From positions 1 through 36,019 of the forward strand of contig CABXKH010000020.1 of the NCBI GenBank assembly GCA_902512685.1: a DNA stretch of 36,019 nucleotides. Direction: 5' to 3'. The DNA comes from Paracoccaceae bacterium. Lineage in GTDB: Bacteria; Pseudomonadota; Alphaproteobacteria; Rhodobacterales; Rhodobacteraceae. Below the pieces are notes generated by a model, which had not been told where the DNA came from, did not search any database, and saw only the letters and a program-made list of their open reading frames with translations. The translations under genes and the position numbers were made by a program. The first letter of the stretch is position 1, and every line of letters starts with the position of its first letter. Below, piece after piece: positions 1 to 8,937 of the stretch.

Positions 1-2
1 TG

Positions 3-557
3 ACCTATCCGCCCATCGGCCATGCCGATCATATCAACAGCTTTCTTGAAGCTGCCAAATCCCTGATCGAAGCCAGCGGGCTGGTGGTGGATGTGGTGTC
101 GATTGGCGGATCGCCGGATATGTGGAGAGCGGATCAAATCCCCGTAGGCACAGAATACCGCATTGGCACTTATATTTATAACGACCGCTCGCTGATCATG
201 CGGGGCACTTGTGAGATCAAGGATTGCGCACTGACCATTTTGGCCACGGTTGTGTCCACCCCTACGCCCAACCGCGCCGTTATTGATGCGGGTTCAAAAA
301 GCCTAACCTCTGATCTTTCGGGGTTATCAGGCTATGGCCTTGTGGTGGGCCATCCCGATTTAACCATTGAAAAGCTCTCAGAAGAACACGGCTGCATCAT
401 CTCGGACAACCCAACAGGTTTAAAAGTCGGCCAACAGGTACATGTCATCCCGAACCATGCCTGTGTGGTCAGCAATCTGGTCGATCATGTGGTCTTTACC
501 CGGCAGCAAAAGCCGGTCAAAACACAACCGGTCATTGCACGCGGCCAAGTGTGGTAG
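3..557 (+). CDS. DSD1 / D-threonine aldolase-like PLP enzyme, C-terminal part (5' end outside window)
   Basis: The frame is open from the first bases, so the N-terminal part, including the PLP lysine, lies outside the window. The visible 184 residues match the C-terminal half of fold-type III PLP enzymes of the D-serine dehydratase/D-threonine aldolase group. A conserved SEEHG segment and the metal-binding His-x-Cys motif (PNHACVVSN, around 448-475) are both present. Family members cleave or dehydrate D-3-hydroxy amino acids using PLP and a divalent metal. The exact substrate cannot be told from this fragment. A GTG at 84 is an internal valine, not a start. The next gene is convergent, 28 bases downstream. 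Confidence 0.85.
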   Translation, partial: TYPPIGHADHINSFLEAAKSLIEASGLVVDVVSIGGSPDMWRADQIPVGTEYRIGTYIYNDRSLIMRGTCEIKDCALTILATVVSTPTPNRAVIDAGSKSLTSDLSGLSGYGLVVGHPDLTIEKLSEEHGCIISDNPTGLKVGQQVHVIPNHACVVSNLVDHVVFTRQQKPVKTQPVIARGQVW

Positions 558-585
558 GGCCTTGATCGATAACGGGCCTGTCTGT

Positions 586-1083
586 TTATTCTGCTTTTGG
601 TGGTTCAAGCTTAATCACAATGCAGGTGGTTGAACCGGTCGCATAAAGCCGCCCGTCCTCTACTCCGATAATTTTCCCTGTTGCAACACCGGTAGTCCGA
701 CCAATATGATCGGTTTCTCCTATGGCTTCCACGCTGGTGCCAACCGCGATAGGACGGATGATATTGACCTTATATTCAAGCGTGGTCGCGAAAAACCCTT
801 TTGGCACCCGCGTAGAGACAGCGCAGGCCATCGCACTATCAAGCAGGGTTCCATACCAGCCGCCATGCACGCTGCCCATCGGGTTAAGCACCGAAGCATC
901 CGGCGTGCCGCGAAACACCACGCGCCCTTCATCAACTGCATGCATTTTATACTTCATCACTGAAGCGATTGGCGGCGGCGCAAACCGTCCCGTCAAAATG
1001 CCTTTAATCTGCTCATACCCGGTGAGGGTTTGGGCTTCTTGCGCTGTCATAAACGGGGCGGCGGCATCAATATCTTTGCTCAT
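586..1083 (-). CDS. PaaI-family hotdog-fold acyl-CoA thioesterase
   Basis: This is a 165-residue protein with a single hotdog domain. The segment NPMGSVHGGWYGTLLDSA carries the HGG signature of PaaI/YdiI-type thioesterases, which hydrolyse acyl-CoA or aryl-CoA thioesters in the cytoplasm. The C-terminal strands (TTLEYKVNIIRP, GTSVEAIGE, TGSTTCIVIK) fit the fold. The start at 1083 has a weak purine-rich GAGA six bases upstream. The upstream gene on the same strand is the methyltransferase at 1113, 29 bases away, so the two may be cotranscribed. The substrate is unknown. Confidence 0.85.
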   Translation of the reverse strand: MSKDIDAAAPFMTAQEAQTLTGYEQIKGILTGRFAPPPIASVMKYKMHAVDEGRVVFRGTPDASVLNPMGSVHGGWYGTLLDSAMACAVSTRVPKGFFATTLEYKVNIIRPIAVGTSVEAIGETDHIGRTTGVATGKIIGVEDGRLYATGSTTCIVIKLEPPKAE

Positions 1084-1112
1084 GAAAATCTCATACCTTA
1101 TTCAAAATGCTG

Positions 1113-1961
1113 TTAGGCAACAGCGGTGACCAGATGGATGGTTGCAGGATAACGAGTGATGTCACCGTGCCTTTTGGCAGCAGACAAAAGCACAAAGTCA
1201 TCGCGCACGCTTTGCACCTGCGCTTTGCTTGGCTCGCTCTCGGATAGCATCCGTGCCCCGGCGCCGATTTTCATCAATAATGCAGCATCTTCTTGCGGGT
1301 TTTGATGGGTGTCCAATGTGGTTTTACGGGTTGTGATATCAGCCGTCCGATAGCCGGCTCTGCGTAAAATGCCCGATAGATAATCACGGTCGCTAAACGC
1401 CAATGGCCCCGGCGCGATTCCCGGCATTTTTATTGCAGCGTCGGTATGTTTATGAACCACTTCCATCGGTTCAAGGAAAAACGGATTGTCCTGCAGCGGC
1501 GCCCAGCACACAAACACCAGCTTTGATCCGGGCACCAAAGCTGAACGCAGATTGGCAAAGGCTTTGTCCGGATCGGCAAAGAACATTACTCCAAATCGTG
1601 AAAACGCCCCATCAAAACCCGCAGGCTCAAACCGATGGGATTGGGCATCAGCCCATGTAAATGTCATATTATCCACCGCGCTGGCTTTTTCACGCGCCAA
1701 TGTCAGCAGCGCGTCAGAGATATCTATTCCGGTCACCGCACCGCGACCAGAGAGCTTCTGAGCCATGCGCAAAGAGGTTGCGCCCGCCCCGCAGCCGATA
1801 TCAAGAGCATTGCTAAGCGACTTTTCGTCAATCTCGGCAAATAAAATATCCGAAATATTCTGCAACCTTGAATTCATCTCTTGGTCATGTTCGGCCCATG
1901 AGCGACCCGTCTTTTCATTCCAAGATTTTCCCTGGTCTTCATTTTCACCGTAAGCCGACAT
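1113..1961 (-). CDS. Class I SAM-dependent methyltransferase (UbiE-like)
   Basis: This is a 282-residue Rossmann-fold methyltransferase. The SAM-binding motif I is ALDIGCGAGATS, followed by the acidic GIDIS turn and a post-motif WADAQ. The start at 1961 (MSAYGEN) is chosen because GAGGT lies five bases upstream. A longer in-frame start at 2048 would add 29 residues with no family character. The methyl acceptor is not evident; the best resemblance is to broad UbiE/COQ5-like small-molecule methyltransferases. The thioesterase gene follows 29 bases downstream. Confidence 0.85.
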   Translation of the reverse strand: MSAYGENEDQGKSWNEKTGRSWAEHDQEMNSRLQNISDILFAEIDEKSLSNALDIGCGAGATSLRMAQKLSGRGAVTGIDISDALLTLAREKASAVDNMTFTWADAQSHRFEPAGFDGAFSRFGVMFFADPDKAFANLRSALVPGSKLVFVCWAPLQDNPFFLEPMEVVHKHTDAAIKMPGIAPGPLAFSDRDYLSGILRRAGYRTADITTRKTTLDTHQNPQEDAALLMKIGAGARMLSESEPSKAQVQSVRDDFVLLSAAKRHGDITRYPATIHLVTAVA

Positions 1962-2099
1962 ATTTACCTCAAAATTAAATTTGCGACACGTGACCTTCAG
2001 ATGTTGAAACCAGCGCCTGATTGAATACTGGCCGCTCATCGCGTTCAAAGCCGCCGCAATCAGAAAACGTATAAATCCCTGTAAAGTAAACTTGAAAAT

Positions 2100-2124
2100 G
2101 ATCCATTAAGCGCCTTCATGGATC
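2100..2124. repeat. 7-bp inverted repeat in the gap between tyrA-like and methyltransferase genes
   Basis: GATCCAT (2100-2106) and ATGGATC (2118-2124) form a perfect 7-bp stem with an 11-base loop. It lies downstream of the tyrA-like stop on the minus strand and upstream of the methyltransferase. There is no strong T-run on either side, so it may be a weak terminator or an operator. The rest of 1962-2222 shows nothing else. Confidence 0.35.
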
Positions 2125-2222
2125 AAAATATAATTATAAAACCATTTAATTACAGTACCTTAAAGAATTATTATTTCAAAACCAGAACCGCCAAACGTTG
2201 CGTCACAAAGCGTCGCTGCCTG

Positions 2223-3146
2223 TTAGTCCTTAGGGGTTTGACCACGCCCGAAGTCCGGCGCATCTGTATCCTGACCCGCTTCGATAATGCCGCGGCGAAT
2301 TTGCCGGGTGCGGGTGAAATAGTCGTGCAGATGTGCGCCGTCACCACGCCGGATCGCCCGCTGCAGCGCGAACAGCTCTTCGGTAAAGCGGCCAAGAATT
2401 TCAAGCGTTGCGTCTTTGTTGGCCAAAAATACATCCCGCCACATGGTCGGGTCCGAGGCGGCGATACGGGTAAAATCCCGAAATCCGGCAGCCGAGTATT
2501 GGATCACTTCGCTATCAGTCACCCGGCTTAAATCATCCGCCACACCGACCATTGTATAGGCAATTAAATGCGGTGCGTGGCTGGTCACAGCGAGCACAAG
2601 ATCATGGTGATCAGGGTCCATACGGTCCACGTTTGAGCCCATGCCCTGCCACAGCTTCTGCAAAGCCGCGATGGCCTGTTCATCGGCGCCCTTATCGGGC
2701 ACCAGAAGGCACCACCGATTGTCAAAAAGGCTCTCAAACCCGCTTTCCGGCCCGGAATGTTCGGTCCCGGCAAGCGGATGCGCTGGGATGAAATGGACAC
2801 CTGCCGGAATATGCGGCGCAACAGCATCAATCACCGCGCGTTTGACCGAGCCAACATCACTCACGGTTGCGCCGGGTTTTAAAGCCGGAGCAAGATCGGC
2901 GGCCACCTCACCCATCGCGCCTACGGGCACACAAAGCACCACCAAATCGGCGCCTTCAGTGGCCTCGCTGGCGCTGTCGCAGACCCTATCGCACAGCCCG
3001 ATACGGCGCGCAGTATCGCGGGTTTCTTGCGACCTTGCATACCCCGTCACTTCGCCGGCAAGCCCAGCGCGCTTGATCGCCCAAAACATCGAAGACGCAA
3101 TAAGTCCAAGCCCAATGAGCGCGACACGGTCATAAACTTTGTTCAT
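2223..3146 (-). CDS. tyrA: Prephenate/arogenate (cyclohexadienyl) dehydrogenase
   Basis: This is a 307-residue NAD(P)-dependent TyrA-family dehydrogenase. The N-terminal Rossmann domain begins [12 protein letters not shown], and the catalytic [12 protein letters not shown] segment typical of prephenate/arogenate dehydrogenases is present near residues 120-130. It would oxidatively decarboxylate prephenate or arogenate in tyrosine synthesis. The start at 3146 overlaps the hisC stop in an ATGA arrangement, indicating translational coupling. An in-frame start further upstream (3194) lies inside hisC and is rejected. Substrate preference between prephenate and arogenate is not decided by the sequence. 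Confidence 0.92.
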   Translation of the reverse strand: MNKVYDRVALIGLGLIASSMFWAIKRAGLAGEVTGYARSQETRDTARRIGLCDRVCDSASEATEGADLVVLCVPVGAMGEVAADLAPALKPGATVSDVGSVKRAVIDAVAPHIPAGVHFIPAHPLAGTEHSGPESGFESLFDNRWCLLVPDKGADEQAIAALQKLWQGMGSNVDRMDPDHHDLVLAVTSHAPHLIAYTMVGVADDLSRVTDSEVIQYSAAGFRDFTRIAASDPTMWRDVFLANKDATLEILGRFTEELFALQRAIRRGDGAHLHDYFTRTRQIRRGIIEAGQDTDAPDFGRGQTPKD

Positions 3147-4228
3147 TTTAAACCCGCCTTGAATTGGCCAACCGCATGCGCCACACGGCGGCATGCGCTT
3201 TCATCGCCTACTGAGATGCGCAGACAGTCGGCAAGGTTGTAACCGGCAACTCGGCGCACAAGCAGCCCTTGGGATTTAAGATAATCATCACAGGCTTCAG
3301 CTTGCGATTGGGAAGCAAATCGCGCCAGAATGAAATTGGTCAGGGACGGATCAGACGGCACGCCATGCTCGGCCAAAGCAATTGAAAGCCAGTCACGCAA
3401 CCGGTTGTTGTTGCGTCTGCATTTATCGGCATAGTCTTGATCATTCACCGCTGCTGCGGCCGCTGCAAGCGCTGGAGAGGACAGGTTAAACGGCCCGCGT
3501 ACCCGGTTTAATGTATCAATTACCGCTCGCGGCCCATAGCCCCAGCCAACCCGCAACCCGCCTAGCCCGTAAAGCTTGGAAAATGTGCGTGTCATGATAA
3601 CGTTTGTGCGGTTTTCGACCAAGCCGGCACCACCGTCAAAGCCTTCAATATATTCGGCATAGGCTCCATCAAGCACCAAGAGCACGTGCTTTGGTAAACC
3701 CTCCGCCAAACGGGTGATTTGCCCCTCATCAATCATGGTGCCGGTGGGATTATTGGGGTTGGCGATAAAGACAAGCCTTGTACGGTCCGTGCAAGCGGCC
3801 AAAATGGCGTCAACATCGGTGATGCGATTGCGCTCTTTCACTTCAACAGGGCTTGCACCAGCCGCAAGCGCGGATATGCGGTACATGGCAAAACCATGCA
3901 CGGTGTGAATGACTTCATCACCCGGTCCAGCATAGGCTTGGCAAATCATATTAATAATTTCATCGCTGCCTGCGCCGCAGATGATGTTATCCGCCTTTAG
4001 CTTAAATTGTTCGCCAATCGCCTGCCGCAGGCTGCTGTGATCACTGGATGGATACAGGTGTAATTCATGAGAAATTTTGCGAAACGCATCTATTGCGGCC
4101 TCGCTCGGTCCGTTGGGGTTTTCGTTTGAGCTAAGCTTGATAACATTGCGCACCCCGTCGACATGCGCAGCGCCGCCTTGGTAGAGCTCGATTTGGTCGA
4201 TCCCGGGTTGTGGCTTGATCTTATCCAT
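3143..4228 (-). CDS. hisC: Histidinol-phosphate / aromatic aminotransferase
   Basis: This is a 361-residue fold-type I PLP aminotransferase of the HisC family. Visible features are the [11 protein letters not shown]-terminal segment, the IANPNNPTG segment, the PLP-lysine motif [20 protein letters not shown] and the C-terminal LRISVG arginine. In alphaproteobacteria a HisC next to TyrA often serves both histidinol-phosphate and aromatic amino acid transamination; that dual role is inference here. I choose ATG 4228 because GGAG lies eight bases upstream. An ATG at 4234 is too close to that GGAG. The stop overlaps the tyrA start. Confidence 0.9.
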   Translation of the reverse strand: MDKIKPQPGIDQIELYQGGAAHVDGVRNVIKLSSNENPNGPSEAAIDAFRKISHELHLYPSSDHSSLRQAIGEQFKLKADNIICGAGSDEIINMICQAYAGPGDEVIHTVHGFAMYRISALAAGASPVEVKERNRITDVDAILAACTDRTRLVFIANPNNPTGTMIDEGQITRLAEGLPKHVLLVLDGAYAEYIEGFDGGAGLVENRTNVIMTRTFSKLYGLGGLRVGWGYGPRAVIDTLNRVRGPFNLSSPALAAAAAAVNDQDYADKCRRNNNRLRDWLSIALAEHGVPSDPSLTNFILARFASQSQAEACDDYLKSQGLLVRRVAGYNLADCLRISVGDESACRRVAHAVGQFKAGLK

Positions 4229-4291
4229 TTGCATAACTCCAACTTGGGTTTCTTCTTAGCGGCGGTGGGGGGCCATGACCAGAGGGAAACG

Positions 4292-4329
4292 AAAAAGGCC
4301 GTGGCGGTTTCCCGTCACGGCCCCTATTT
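4292..4329. terminator. Bidirectional-looking terminator between rpsD and hisC
   Basis: GGCCGTG (4297-4303) pairs with CACGGCC (4316-4322) around a 12-base loop. Five T residues follow on the minus strand (4296-4292) and a T-run follows on the plus strand (4326-4331). It lies just after the rpsD stop and most likely ends rpsD transcription. Confidence 0.8.
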
Positions 4330-4346
4330 TTTGCGGTGAACTTCTA

Positions 4347-4967
4347 TTAGTTCTGGGCGTAATATTCGATGACGAGATTGGGTTCCATCATCACCGGATA
4401 AGGCACGTCGCCAAGTCCTGGTGTGCGGACAAATGTTGCTGCCATTTTTGAATGGTCTGCATTAATGTAATCTGGAACATCACGCTCGGCCAGTTGTACG
4501 GCCTCAAGCACGACAACGATCTGCTTTGATTTTTCGCGCACTTCGATCACATCGCCCTCTTTGACGCGGTAAGACGGGATGTTGACCCGCTTGCCGTTCA
4601 CAGTGACATGGCCATGGTTGACGAACTGACGCGCTGCAAACATGGTGGCAACGAATTTGGCGCGGTAGACAACCGCATCCAGACGGCGCTCGAGCAAACC
4701 AATCAGGTTTTCGCCGGTATCACCACGGATACGCTCGGCTTCTGAATAGATGCGGCGGAATTGTTTTTCAGTCAGATCACCGTAATAACCTTTAAGCTTT
4801 TGCTTGGCGCGCAGCTGCAGACCAAAGTCAGACAGTTTTGCCTTGCGGCGCTGGCCATGCTGGCCGGGGCCATATTCGCGGCGGTTAACGGGTGACTTGG
4901 GACGGCCCCAGATGTTTTCGCCCATCCGGCGATCGATTTTGTACTTGGCAGACGTGCGTTTGGTCAC
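4347..4967 (-). CDS. rpsD: 30S ribosomal protein S4
   Basis: This is a 206-residue S4 protein of full bacterial length. The N-terminal part, [21 protein letters not shown], is the alphaproteobacterial form without the zinc cysteines. The S4 RNA-binding domain follows ([48 protein letters not shown]). S4 nucleates 30S assembly on 16S rRNA. An AGGAGAT ribosome site precedes the start. The gene stands alone with its own promoter and a strong terminator, as is usual in alphaproteobacteria where rpsD is outside the alpha operon. Confidence 0.98.
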   Translation of the reverse strand: MTKRTSAKYKIDRRMGENIWGRPKSPVNRREYGPGQHGQRRKAKLSDFGLQLRAKQKLKGYYGDLTEKQFRRIYSEAERIRGDTGENLIGLLERRLDAVVYRAKFVATMFAARQFVNHGHVTVNGKRVNIPSYRVKEGDVIEVREKSKQIVVVLEAVQLAERDVPDYINADHSKMAATFVRTPGLGDVPYPVMMEPNLVIEYYAQN

Positions 4968-5085
4968 GGCTGATCTCCTTCTTTATGTGTTATGTCCCCT
5001 CGGGGCCACTTTGAAGGGCGTTGTCCTCTGGATTGCTCCTGACAGGCGATCCCTTGCGGGAGCCACCAACACCAATGAAGCCGCG

Positions 5086-5113
5086 CTTATACACTGGTAA
5101 GGGGGGGAGTCAA
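5086..5113 (-). promoter_or_regulatory. Sigma-70-type promoter of rpsD with a structured leader
   Basis: On the minus strand TTGACT (5113-5108) and TATAAG (5091-5086) are separated by 16 bases, a good housekeeping promoter. The expected start is near 5079, giving a leader of about 110 bases. The leader contains two small hairpins: CCCGCAAGGG near 5050-5059 and CCCCGAGGGG near 4996-5005. The rest of 4968-5225 holds no gene. Confidence 0.65.
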
Positions 5114-5225
5114 TGCTTTGTGGGGCGAACAATTGCGCTGATTTGAAGGATTTATGGCCCGATTAGCGCGCCTGCGCAAAACTGCCGCGATACTGACGTA
5201 AAACAGACAGCCCATTTTGCCGCTT

Positions 5226-5795
5226 TCAACGCCGCAGACCATGGGCCGGACAAGTCACCAGATGGTCATTGATCAGACCTGCAGCCTGCAAAAAAGCATA
5301 GACGATTGTCGGGCCGCAGAACTTAAAGCCGGCGGTCTTTAAATCGCGGGAAATCTGTTGTGAAAAAGGGGTTTGCGCCGGAACCTCGGACAGGCTGGCC
5401 CATGTGTTTATAATCGGCTTATGGTCTACATAGCGCCAAAGAAAGTGATCAAAGCCCTGCGCATGTTCGATTTTTTGCCAGGCTTTGGCATTGCCTATGG
5501 TCGCCTCGATTTTACCGCGATGGCGAATAATGCCACTGTCCTGCAACAGGTTTTCGACCTGCTCTCCGCCCCAATCTGCGATCACATTTGGATCAAAGCC
5601 GGCGAAAGCCTTGCGAAAATTATCGCGCTTTTTCAATATGGTAATCCAGCTTAGACCGGCCTGAAAGCCCTCTAGGATTAGTTTTTCCCAAAGCGCGCGG
5701 CTGCTGTATTCGGGAACACCCCACTCTTTATCGTGATAGGCGATATAAAGCGGGTCCTGTCCGGCCCAGCCACAGCGATTTTGCTCAGTGATCAT
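5226..5795 (-). CDS. tag: DNA-3-methyladenine glycosylase I
   Basis: This is a 189-residue Tag-family base-excision-repair enzyme that removes 3-methyladenine from DNA. It has RCGWAGQDPLYIAYHDKEWG at the N terminus and the GFQAGLSW segment. The C-terminal NDHLVTCPAH, together with Cys8 and His21, forms the typical zinc site (Cys/His plus His/Cys). Length is normal for the family. The start at 5795 is divergent from the EAL gene, with about 78 bases between them. Confidence 0.95.
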   Translation of the reverse strand: MITEQNRCGWAGQDPLYIAYHDKEWGVPEYSSRALWEKLILEGFQAGLSWITILKKRDNFRKAFAGFDPNVIADWGGEQVENLLQDSGIIRHRGKIEATIGNAKAWQKIEHAQGFDHFLWRYVDHKPIINTWASLSEVPAQTPFSQQISRDLKTAGFKFCGPTIVYAFLQAAGLINDHLVTCPAHGLRR

Positions 5796-5873
5796 TTTGC
5801 GCTCATTTTCGATCCATTAGGGCTTTGTTATTCTATTTTCGGCAGTCTGACCAAATTGATGATGGAGGGGAAA

Positions 5874-6713
5874 ATGGAAGCCCGCAACCAATTTGATGTT
5901 TTGGCGCATGAAGAAAGCCCGCTAGATCACGCTGTGGCCCAACGTGATAAAACCAGTGTTTCAATGGTGGATGCGGCGTTGAGGCATGATGAAGCAATGC
6001 TGGCGTTTCAACCCATTGTTACCAGTTCAAAACCTAATACCATTGTTTTTTATGAAGGCTTGATCCGTATTCCCGACCCAACCGGGCGCATTATTCCGGC
6101 TGGTGAGTTCATCCACAAGGTCGAAGCACTTGAAACCGGCCGGCTTATCGATTGTAAAGCTCTGGAAATAGGGCTGCGCACGCTCGCGGCGCAACCGCAA
6201 CTACAGTTGTCCATTAATATGTCGGCGCGATCTATCGGTTATGGCCGTTGGCTGGAAATCCTTGGAAAAGCGCTTCGATATGATTCTACTCTTGGGGCAA
6301 GGCTGATTTTAGAAATTACTGAAAGCTCTGCCATGCTTGTGCCTGAGTTGGTTATGAATTTTATGCGCGATATGAACAGGCGGGGCATTCGCTTTGCGCT
6401 TGATGATTTTGGGTCCGGGGCAACTTCATTTCGATATCTGCGTGATTTCCAATTTGATATACTGAAAATCGATGGTCAATTTATGCGGGATATTGAATTC
6501 CATGCAGATAATCAGGTTTTGACCCAAGCCCTTATTTCTATTGCAGAACATTTTGATATGTTTGCCATTGCAGAAGCTGTTGAAACCGCTGAAGCCAGTG
6601 AGTGGCTGTGCAGCACGGGGGTTGATTGCCAACAAGGGTATTATTTTGGGGTGCCGACTGTTCACCCTCCTTGGGTTCAAAAAAATCGGCAGAAATCAAA
6701 AAAAATTGCCTAA
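5874..6713 (+). CDS. EAL-domain cyclic-di-GMP phosphodiesterase
   Basis: This is a 279-residue protein made almost entirely of one EAL domain. Catalytic positions look intact: the signature Glu as YEGL (near residue 59), Asn in SINMSA, Glu in LEITES, the DDFGSG pair (near 176), Lys in LKIDGQF (near 197), Glu in AEAVE (near 232) and Gln in QGYYFG (near 252). It should hydrolyse c-di-GMP to pGpG. There is no GGDEF, PAS or membrane segment, so it is cytoplasmic. The start at 5874 follows GGAGGGG; a longer frame from 5733 runs into tag and is not used. A role in motile-sessile switching is inference. Confidence 0.9.
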   Translation: MEARNQFDVLAHEESPLDHAVAQRDKTSVSMVDAALRHDEAMLAFQPIVTSSKPNTIVFYEGLIRIPDPTGRIIPAGEFIHKVEALETGRLIDCKALEIGLRTLAAQPQLQLSINMSARSIGYGRWLEILGKALRYDSTLGARLILEITESSAMLVPELVMNFMRDMNRRGIRFALDDFGSGATSFRYLRDFQFDILKIDGQFMRDIEFHADNQVLTQALISIAEHFDMFAIAEAVETAEASEWLCSTGVDCQQGYYFGVPTVHPPWVQKNRQKSKKIA

Positions 6714-6777
6714 TTCTTGCTGGGATAGCTTGGGAGTTGCCGCGTTGCAGCATCTCGGTTATTAAAGAGCCGAAGAA

Positions 6778-6800
6778 GCAGATTTTTTCTGCGCTTTTTT
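6778..6800 (+). terminator. Probable terminator after the EAL gene
   Basis: GCAGA (6778-6782) and TCTGC (6788-6792) form a short stem, followed by GCTTTTTT. It lies between the EAL gene and the thiolase gene. The stem is only five pairs, so this is a moderate call. Confidence 0.4.
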
Positions 6801-6818
6801 CTGTCGGAGATTGCAAAA

Positions 6819-7994
6819 ATGACAAATGTAGTAATTGCCTCAGCCGCCCGCACCCCAGTGGGCAGTTTTACCGGATCCTTTGCCAACACGCCCGCCCATG
6901 ATCTGGGCACAACGGTTTTAGAAGCGCTGGTTGAGCGCGCGGGCATTGAAAAATCGGATGTGTCTGAAACCATTCTTGGCCAGGTGCTGAGCGCAGGTCA
7001 GGGACAAAACCCGGCACGCCAAGCGCATGTAAACGCCGGTTTGCCCATCGAAAGCTCAGCTTGGGGCATTAATCAGGTTTGTGGTTCTGGTTTGCGGGCC
7101 GTTGCTTTGGCCGCACAGCACATTCAACTGGGCGATGCAGATATTGTAGCCGCAGGCGGTCAGGAAAACATGTCACTTTCACCGCATGTTGCGCATCTGA
7201 GGGCCGGCCATAAAATGGGCGATCTTAAGTATATTGACTGCATGATTAAGGACGGTTTGTGGGATGCTTTTAACGGCTATCACATGGGTCAGACCGCAGA
7301 GAATGTTGCGCAGAAGTGGCAGATTAGCCGCGATATGCAGGATGAGTTTGCCGTCAGTTCGCAAAATAAAGCAGAAGCGGCGCAGAAAGCCGGTAGGTTC
7401 GCGGATGAAATCACACCCTTCACCGTTAAAACCCGAAAAGGCGATATCGTAGTGGATCAGGACGAATATATCCGCCACGGAGCGACCATCGAAAACATGC
7501 AAAAACTGCGACCTGCATTTGTTAAAGATGGAAGCGTGACAGCGGCCAATGCATCCGGCATCAACGATGGCGCTGCTGGCGCATTGCTGATGAGCGCGGA
7601 TGAAGCAGAAAAACGCGGGATCGAACCTTTGGCGCGCATCGCCTCTTATGCCAGTGTTGGGCTTGACCCAGCGATTATGGGCGTTGGACCGGTCTATGCC
7701 AGCCGCAAAGCATTGGAAAAAGCCGGTTGGTCGGTGTCTGATCTGGATTTGGTCGAAGCCAACGAAGCCTTTGCTGCGCAGGCCTGCGCGGTCAATAAAG
7801 ACATGGGATGGGATCCGGCAATCGTCAACGTCAACGGCGGTGCGATTGCTATTGGCCATCCAATCGGAGCCTCTGGCGCGCGTATTTTGAACACTTTGGT
7901 GTTTGAAATGAAGCGCAGGGATGCAAAGAAAGGCCTTGCGACACTTTGTATCGGTGGCGGGATGGGCGTTGCGATGTGCCTCGAAAGGGTCTGA
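6819..7994 (+). CDS. phaA: Acetyl-CoA C-acetyltransferase (beta-ketothiolase)
   Basis: This is a 391-residue biosynthetic thiolase that condenses two acetyl-CoA into acetoacetyl-CoA. It has the acyl-enzyme cysteine in [11 protein letters not shown] (about residue 88), the catalytic histidine in [12 protein letters not shown] (about 347) and the second cysteine in [12 protein letters not shown] (about 377). Length and motifs match PhaA/AtoB. It is followed by a terminator and then phaB, so the pair supplies 3-hydroxybutyryl-CoA for polyhydroxybutyrate. No PHB synthase gene is in the window. Confidence 0.95.
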   Translation: MTNVVIASAARTPVGSFTGSFANTPAHDLGTTVLEALVERAGIEKSDVSETILGQVLSAGQGQNPARQAHVNAGLPIESSAWGINQVCGSGLRAVALAAQHIQLGDADIVAAGGQENMSLSPHVAHLRAGHKMGDLKYIDCMIKDGLWDAFNGYHMGQTAENVAQKWQISRDMQDEFAVSSQNKAEAAQKAGRFADEITPFTVKTRKGDIVVDQDEYIRHGATIENMQKLRPAFVKDGSVTAANASGINDGAAGALLMSADEAEKRGIEPLARIASYASVGLDPAIMGVGPVYASRKALEKAGWSVSDLDLVEANEAFAAQACAVNKDMGWDPAIVNVNGGAIAIGHPIGASGARILNTLVFEMKRRDAKKGLATLCIGGGMGVAMCLERV

Positions 7995-8005
7995 TTTAAA
8001 ACAAT

Positions 8006-8032
8006 AAAAGGGGGCGCTGCCCCCTTTTTTTA
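8006..8032 (+). terminator. Rho-independent terminator after phaA
   Basis: GGGGGC (8010-8015) pairs with GCCCCC (8019-8024) around a three-base loop, with flanking A and T runs extending the stem, followed by a run of T. This separates phaA from the independently promoted phaB. Confidence 0.9.
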
Positions 8033-8043
8033 ATCAAAAATTG

Positions 8044-8054
8044 CTGCAGTGCAG
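8044..8054. promoter_or_regulatory. PhaR-like operator CTGC-N3-GCAG
   Basis: CTGCAGTGCAG at 8044-8054 is an exact CTGC-N3-GCAG palindrome of the type known to be bound by the PHB-sensing repressor PhaR in Paracoccus and Rhodobacter. It sits seven bases upstream of the -35 element of the phaB promoter. Binding is inferred from the motif and its position. Confidence 0.55.
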
Positions 8055-8061
8055 AAATTTG

Positions 8062-8090
8062 TTGACGAAATAATATTGCTAAACTAATAC
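8062..8090 (+). promoter_or_regulatory. Sigma-70-type promoter of phaB
   Basis: TTGACG (8062-8067) and TAATAC (8085-8090) are separated by exactly 17 bases, a near-consensus promoter. It lies about 50 bases upstream of the phaB start, after the phaA terminator. Confidence 0.75.
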
Positions 8091-8140
8091 ATAAAACGTA
8101 ATAGCATTACTAAGGCAATTAAATTGTAAGGAGACCCTTT

Positions 8141-8863
8141 ATGTCTAGAACAGCGCTGGTTACAGGCGGATCACGCGGCATTGGCGCCGCTATTTCAGTT
8201 GCTCTAAGCAACGCAGGATATCAGGTCGCAGCGACCTATGCCGGGAATGATGCGGCGGCTGCCGCCTTTACCGAGCAAACAGGTATTAAAACGTTCAAGT
8301 GGAACGTTGCAGAGTATGATGAATGCGCCGCAGGCATATCAAAAGTCGAAGCAGAAATTGGCCCGGTTGACATTTTGGTCAACAACGCAGGGATCACCCG
8401 CGATGCCCCGTTTCATAAAATGACCAAAGAACAATGGTCACAAGTGATCGACACAAATCTTACTGGCGTTTTTAATATGACCCACCCGATCTGGCCCGGT
8501 ATGCGCGAACGTAAATTTGGCCGCATTATCACCATCAGCTCGATCAATGGTCAAAAGGGTCAGTTTGCTCAGGTCAACTATGCCGCATCAAAGGCCGGCG
8601 ATCTTGGTATTACCAAATCACTCGCGCAGGAAGGCGCCCGGTATGGCATCACAGCCAACGCCGTCTGCCCGGGATATATAGCCACTGATATGGTCATGGC
8701 TGTGCCGGAAAAAGTGCGCGATGGTATTGTTGCGCAAATCCCAACGGGCCGTTTGGGCGAACCAGAGGAAATCGCGCGCTGCGTGGTGTTTTTGGCCTCA
8801 GATGATGCAACCTTTATCAATGGCTCCACCATTACTGCCAATGGCGGCCAACATTTGGTCTAA
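8141..8863 (+). CDS. phaB: Acetoacetyl-CoA reductase
   Basis: This is a 240-residue short-chain dehydrogenase of the PhaB type, converting acetoacetyl-CoA to (R)-3-hydroxybutyryl-CoA with NADPH. It shows the TGGSRGIG nucleotide-binding motif, the NNAG motif, catalytic Ser134 (SSINGQKGQ), and Tyr147 and Lys151 (NYAASKAG). AAGGAGA precedes the start. The segment SSINGQKGQFAQVNYAASK is characteristic of PhaB rather than FabG. The gene has its own promoter with an adjacent PhaR-like palindrome, so control may differ from that of phaA. Confidence 0.95.
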   Translation: MSRTALVTGGSRGIGAAISVALSNAGYQVAATYAGNDAAAAAFTEQTGIKTFKWNVAEYDECAAGISKVEAEIGPVDILVNNAGITRDAPFHKMTKEQWSQVIDTNLTGVFNMTHPIWPGMRERKFGRIITISSINGQKGQFAQVNYAASKAGDLGITKSLAQEGARYGITANAVCPGYIATDMVMAVPEKVRDGIVAQIPTGRLGEPEEIARCVVFLASDDATFINGSTITANGGQHLV

Positions 8864-8937
8864 ACTATTTCGCGATCTATAGCATCGGCAGTTTAAAGGA
8901 TCCCCGGGTTTTAAAGGCCCGGCGACAACCCAAAAGC

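Noticed and set aside
4968-5225. Searched for a tRNA or small RNA in the rpsD upstream gap
   Set aside because: No cloverleaf or T-loop sequence is visible; the hairpins fit an mRNA leader better.
5733-5873. 47-codon N-terminal extension of the EAL gene
   Set aside because: It overlaps the start of tag, and a strong GGAGGGG ribosome site marks the later start at 5874.
7179-7859. 226-codon minus-strand open frame inside phaA
   Set aside because: It is a shadow of the thiolase coding sequence with no recognisable domain.
8904-8922. CCGGG/CCCGG inverted repeat between phaB and the dehydrogenase gene
   Set aside because: No T-run follows on either strand, so I do not call it a terminator.
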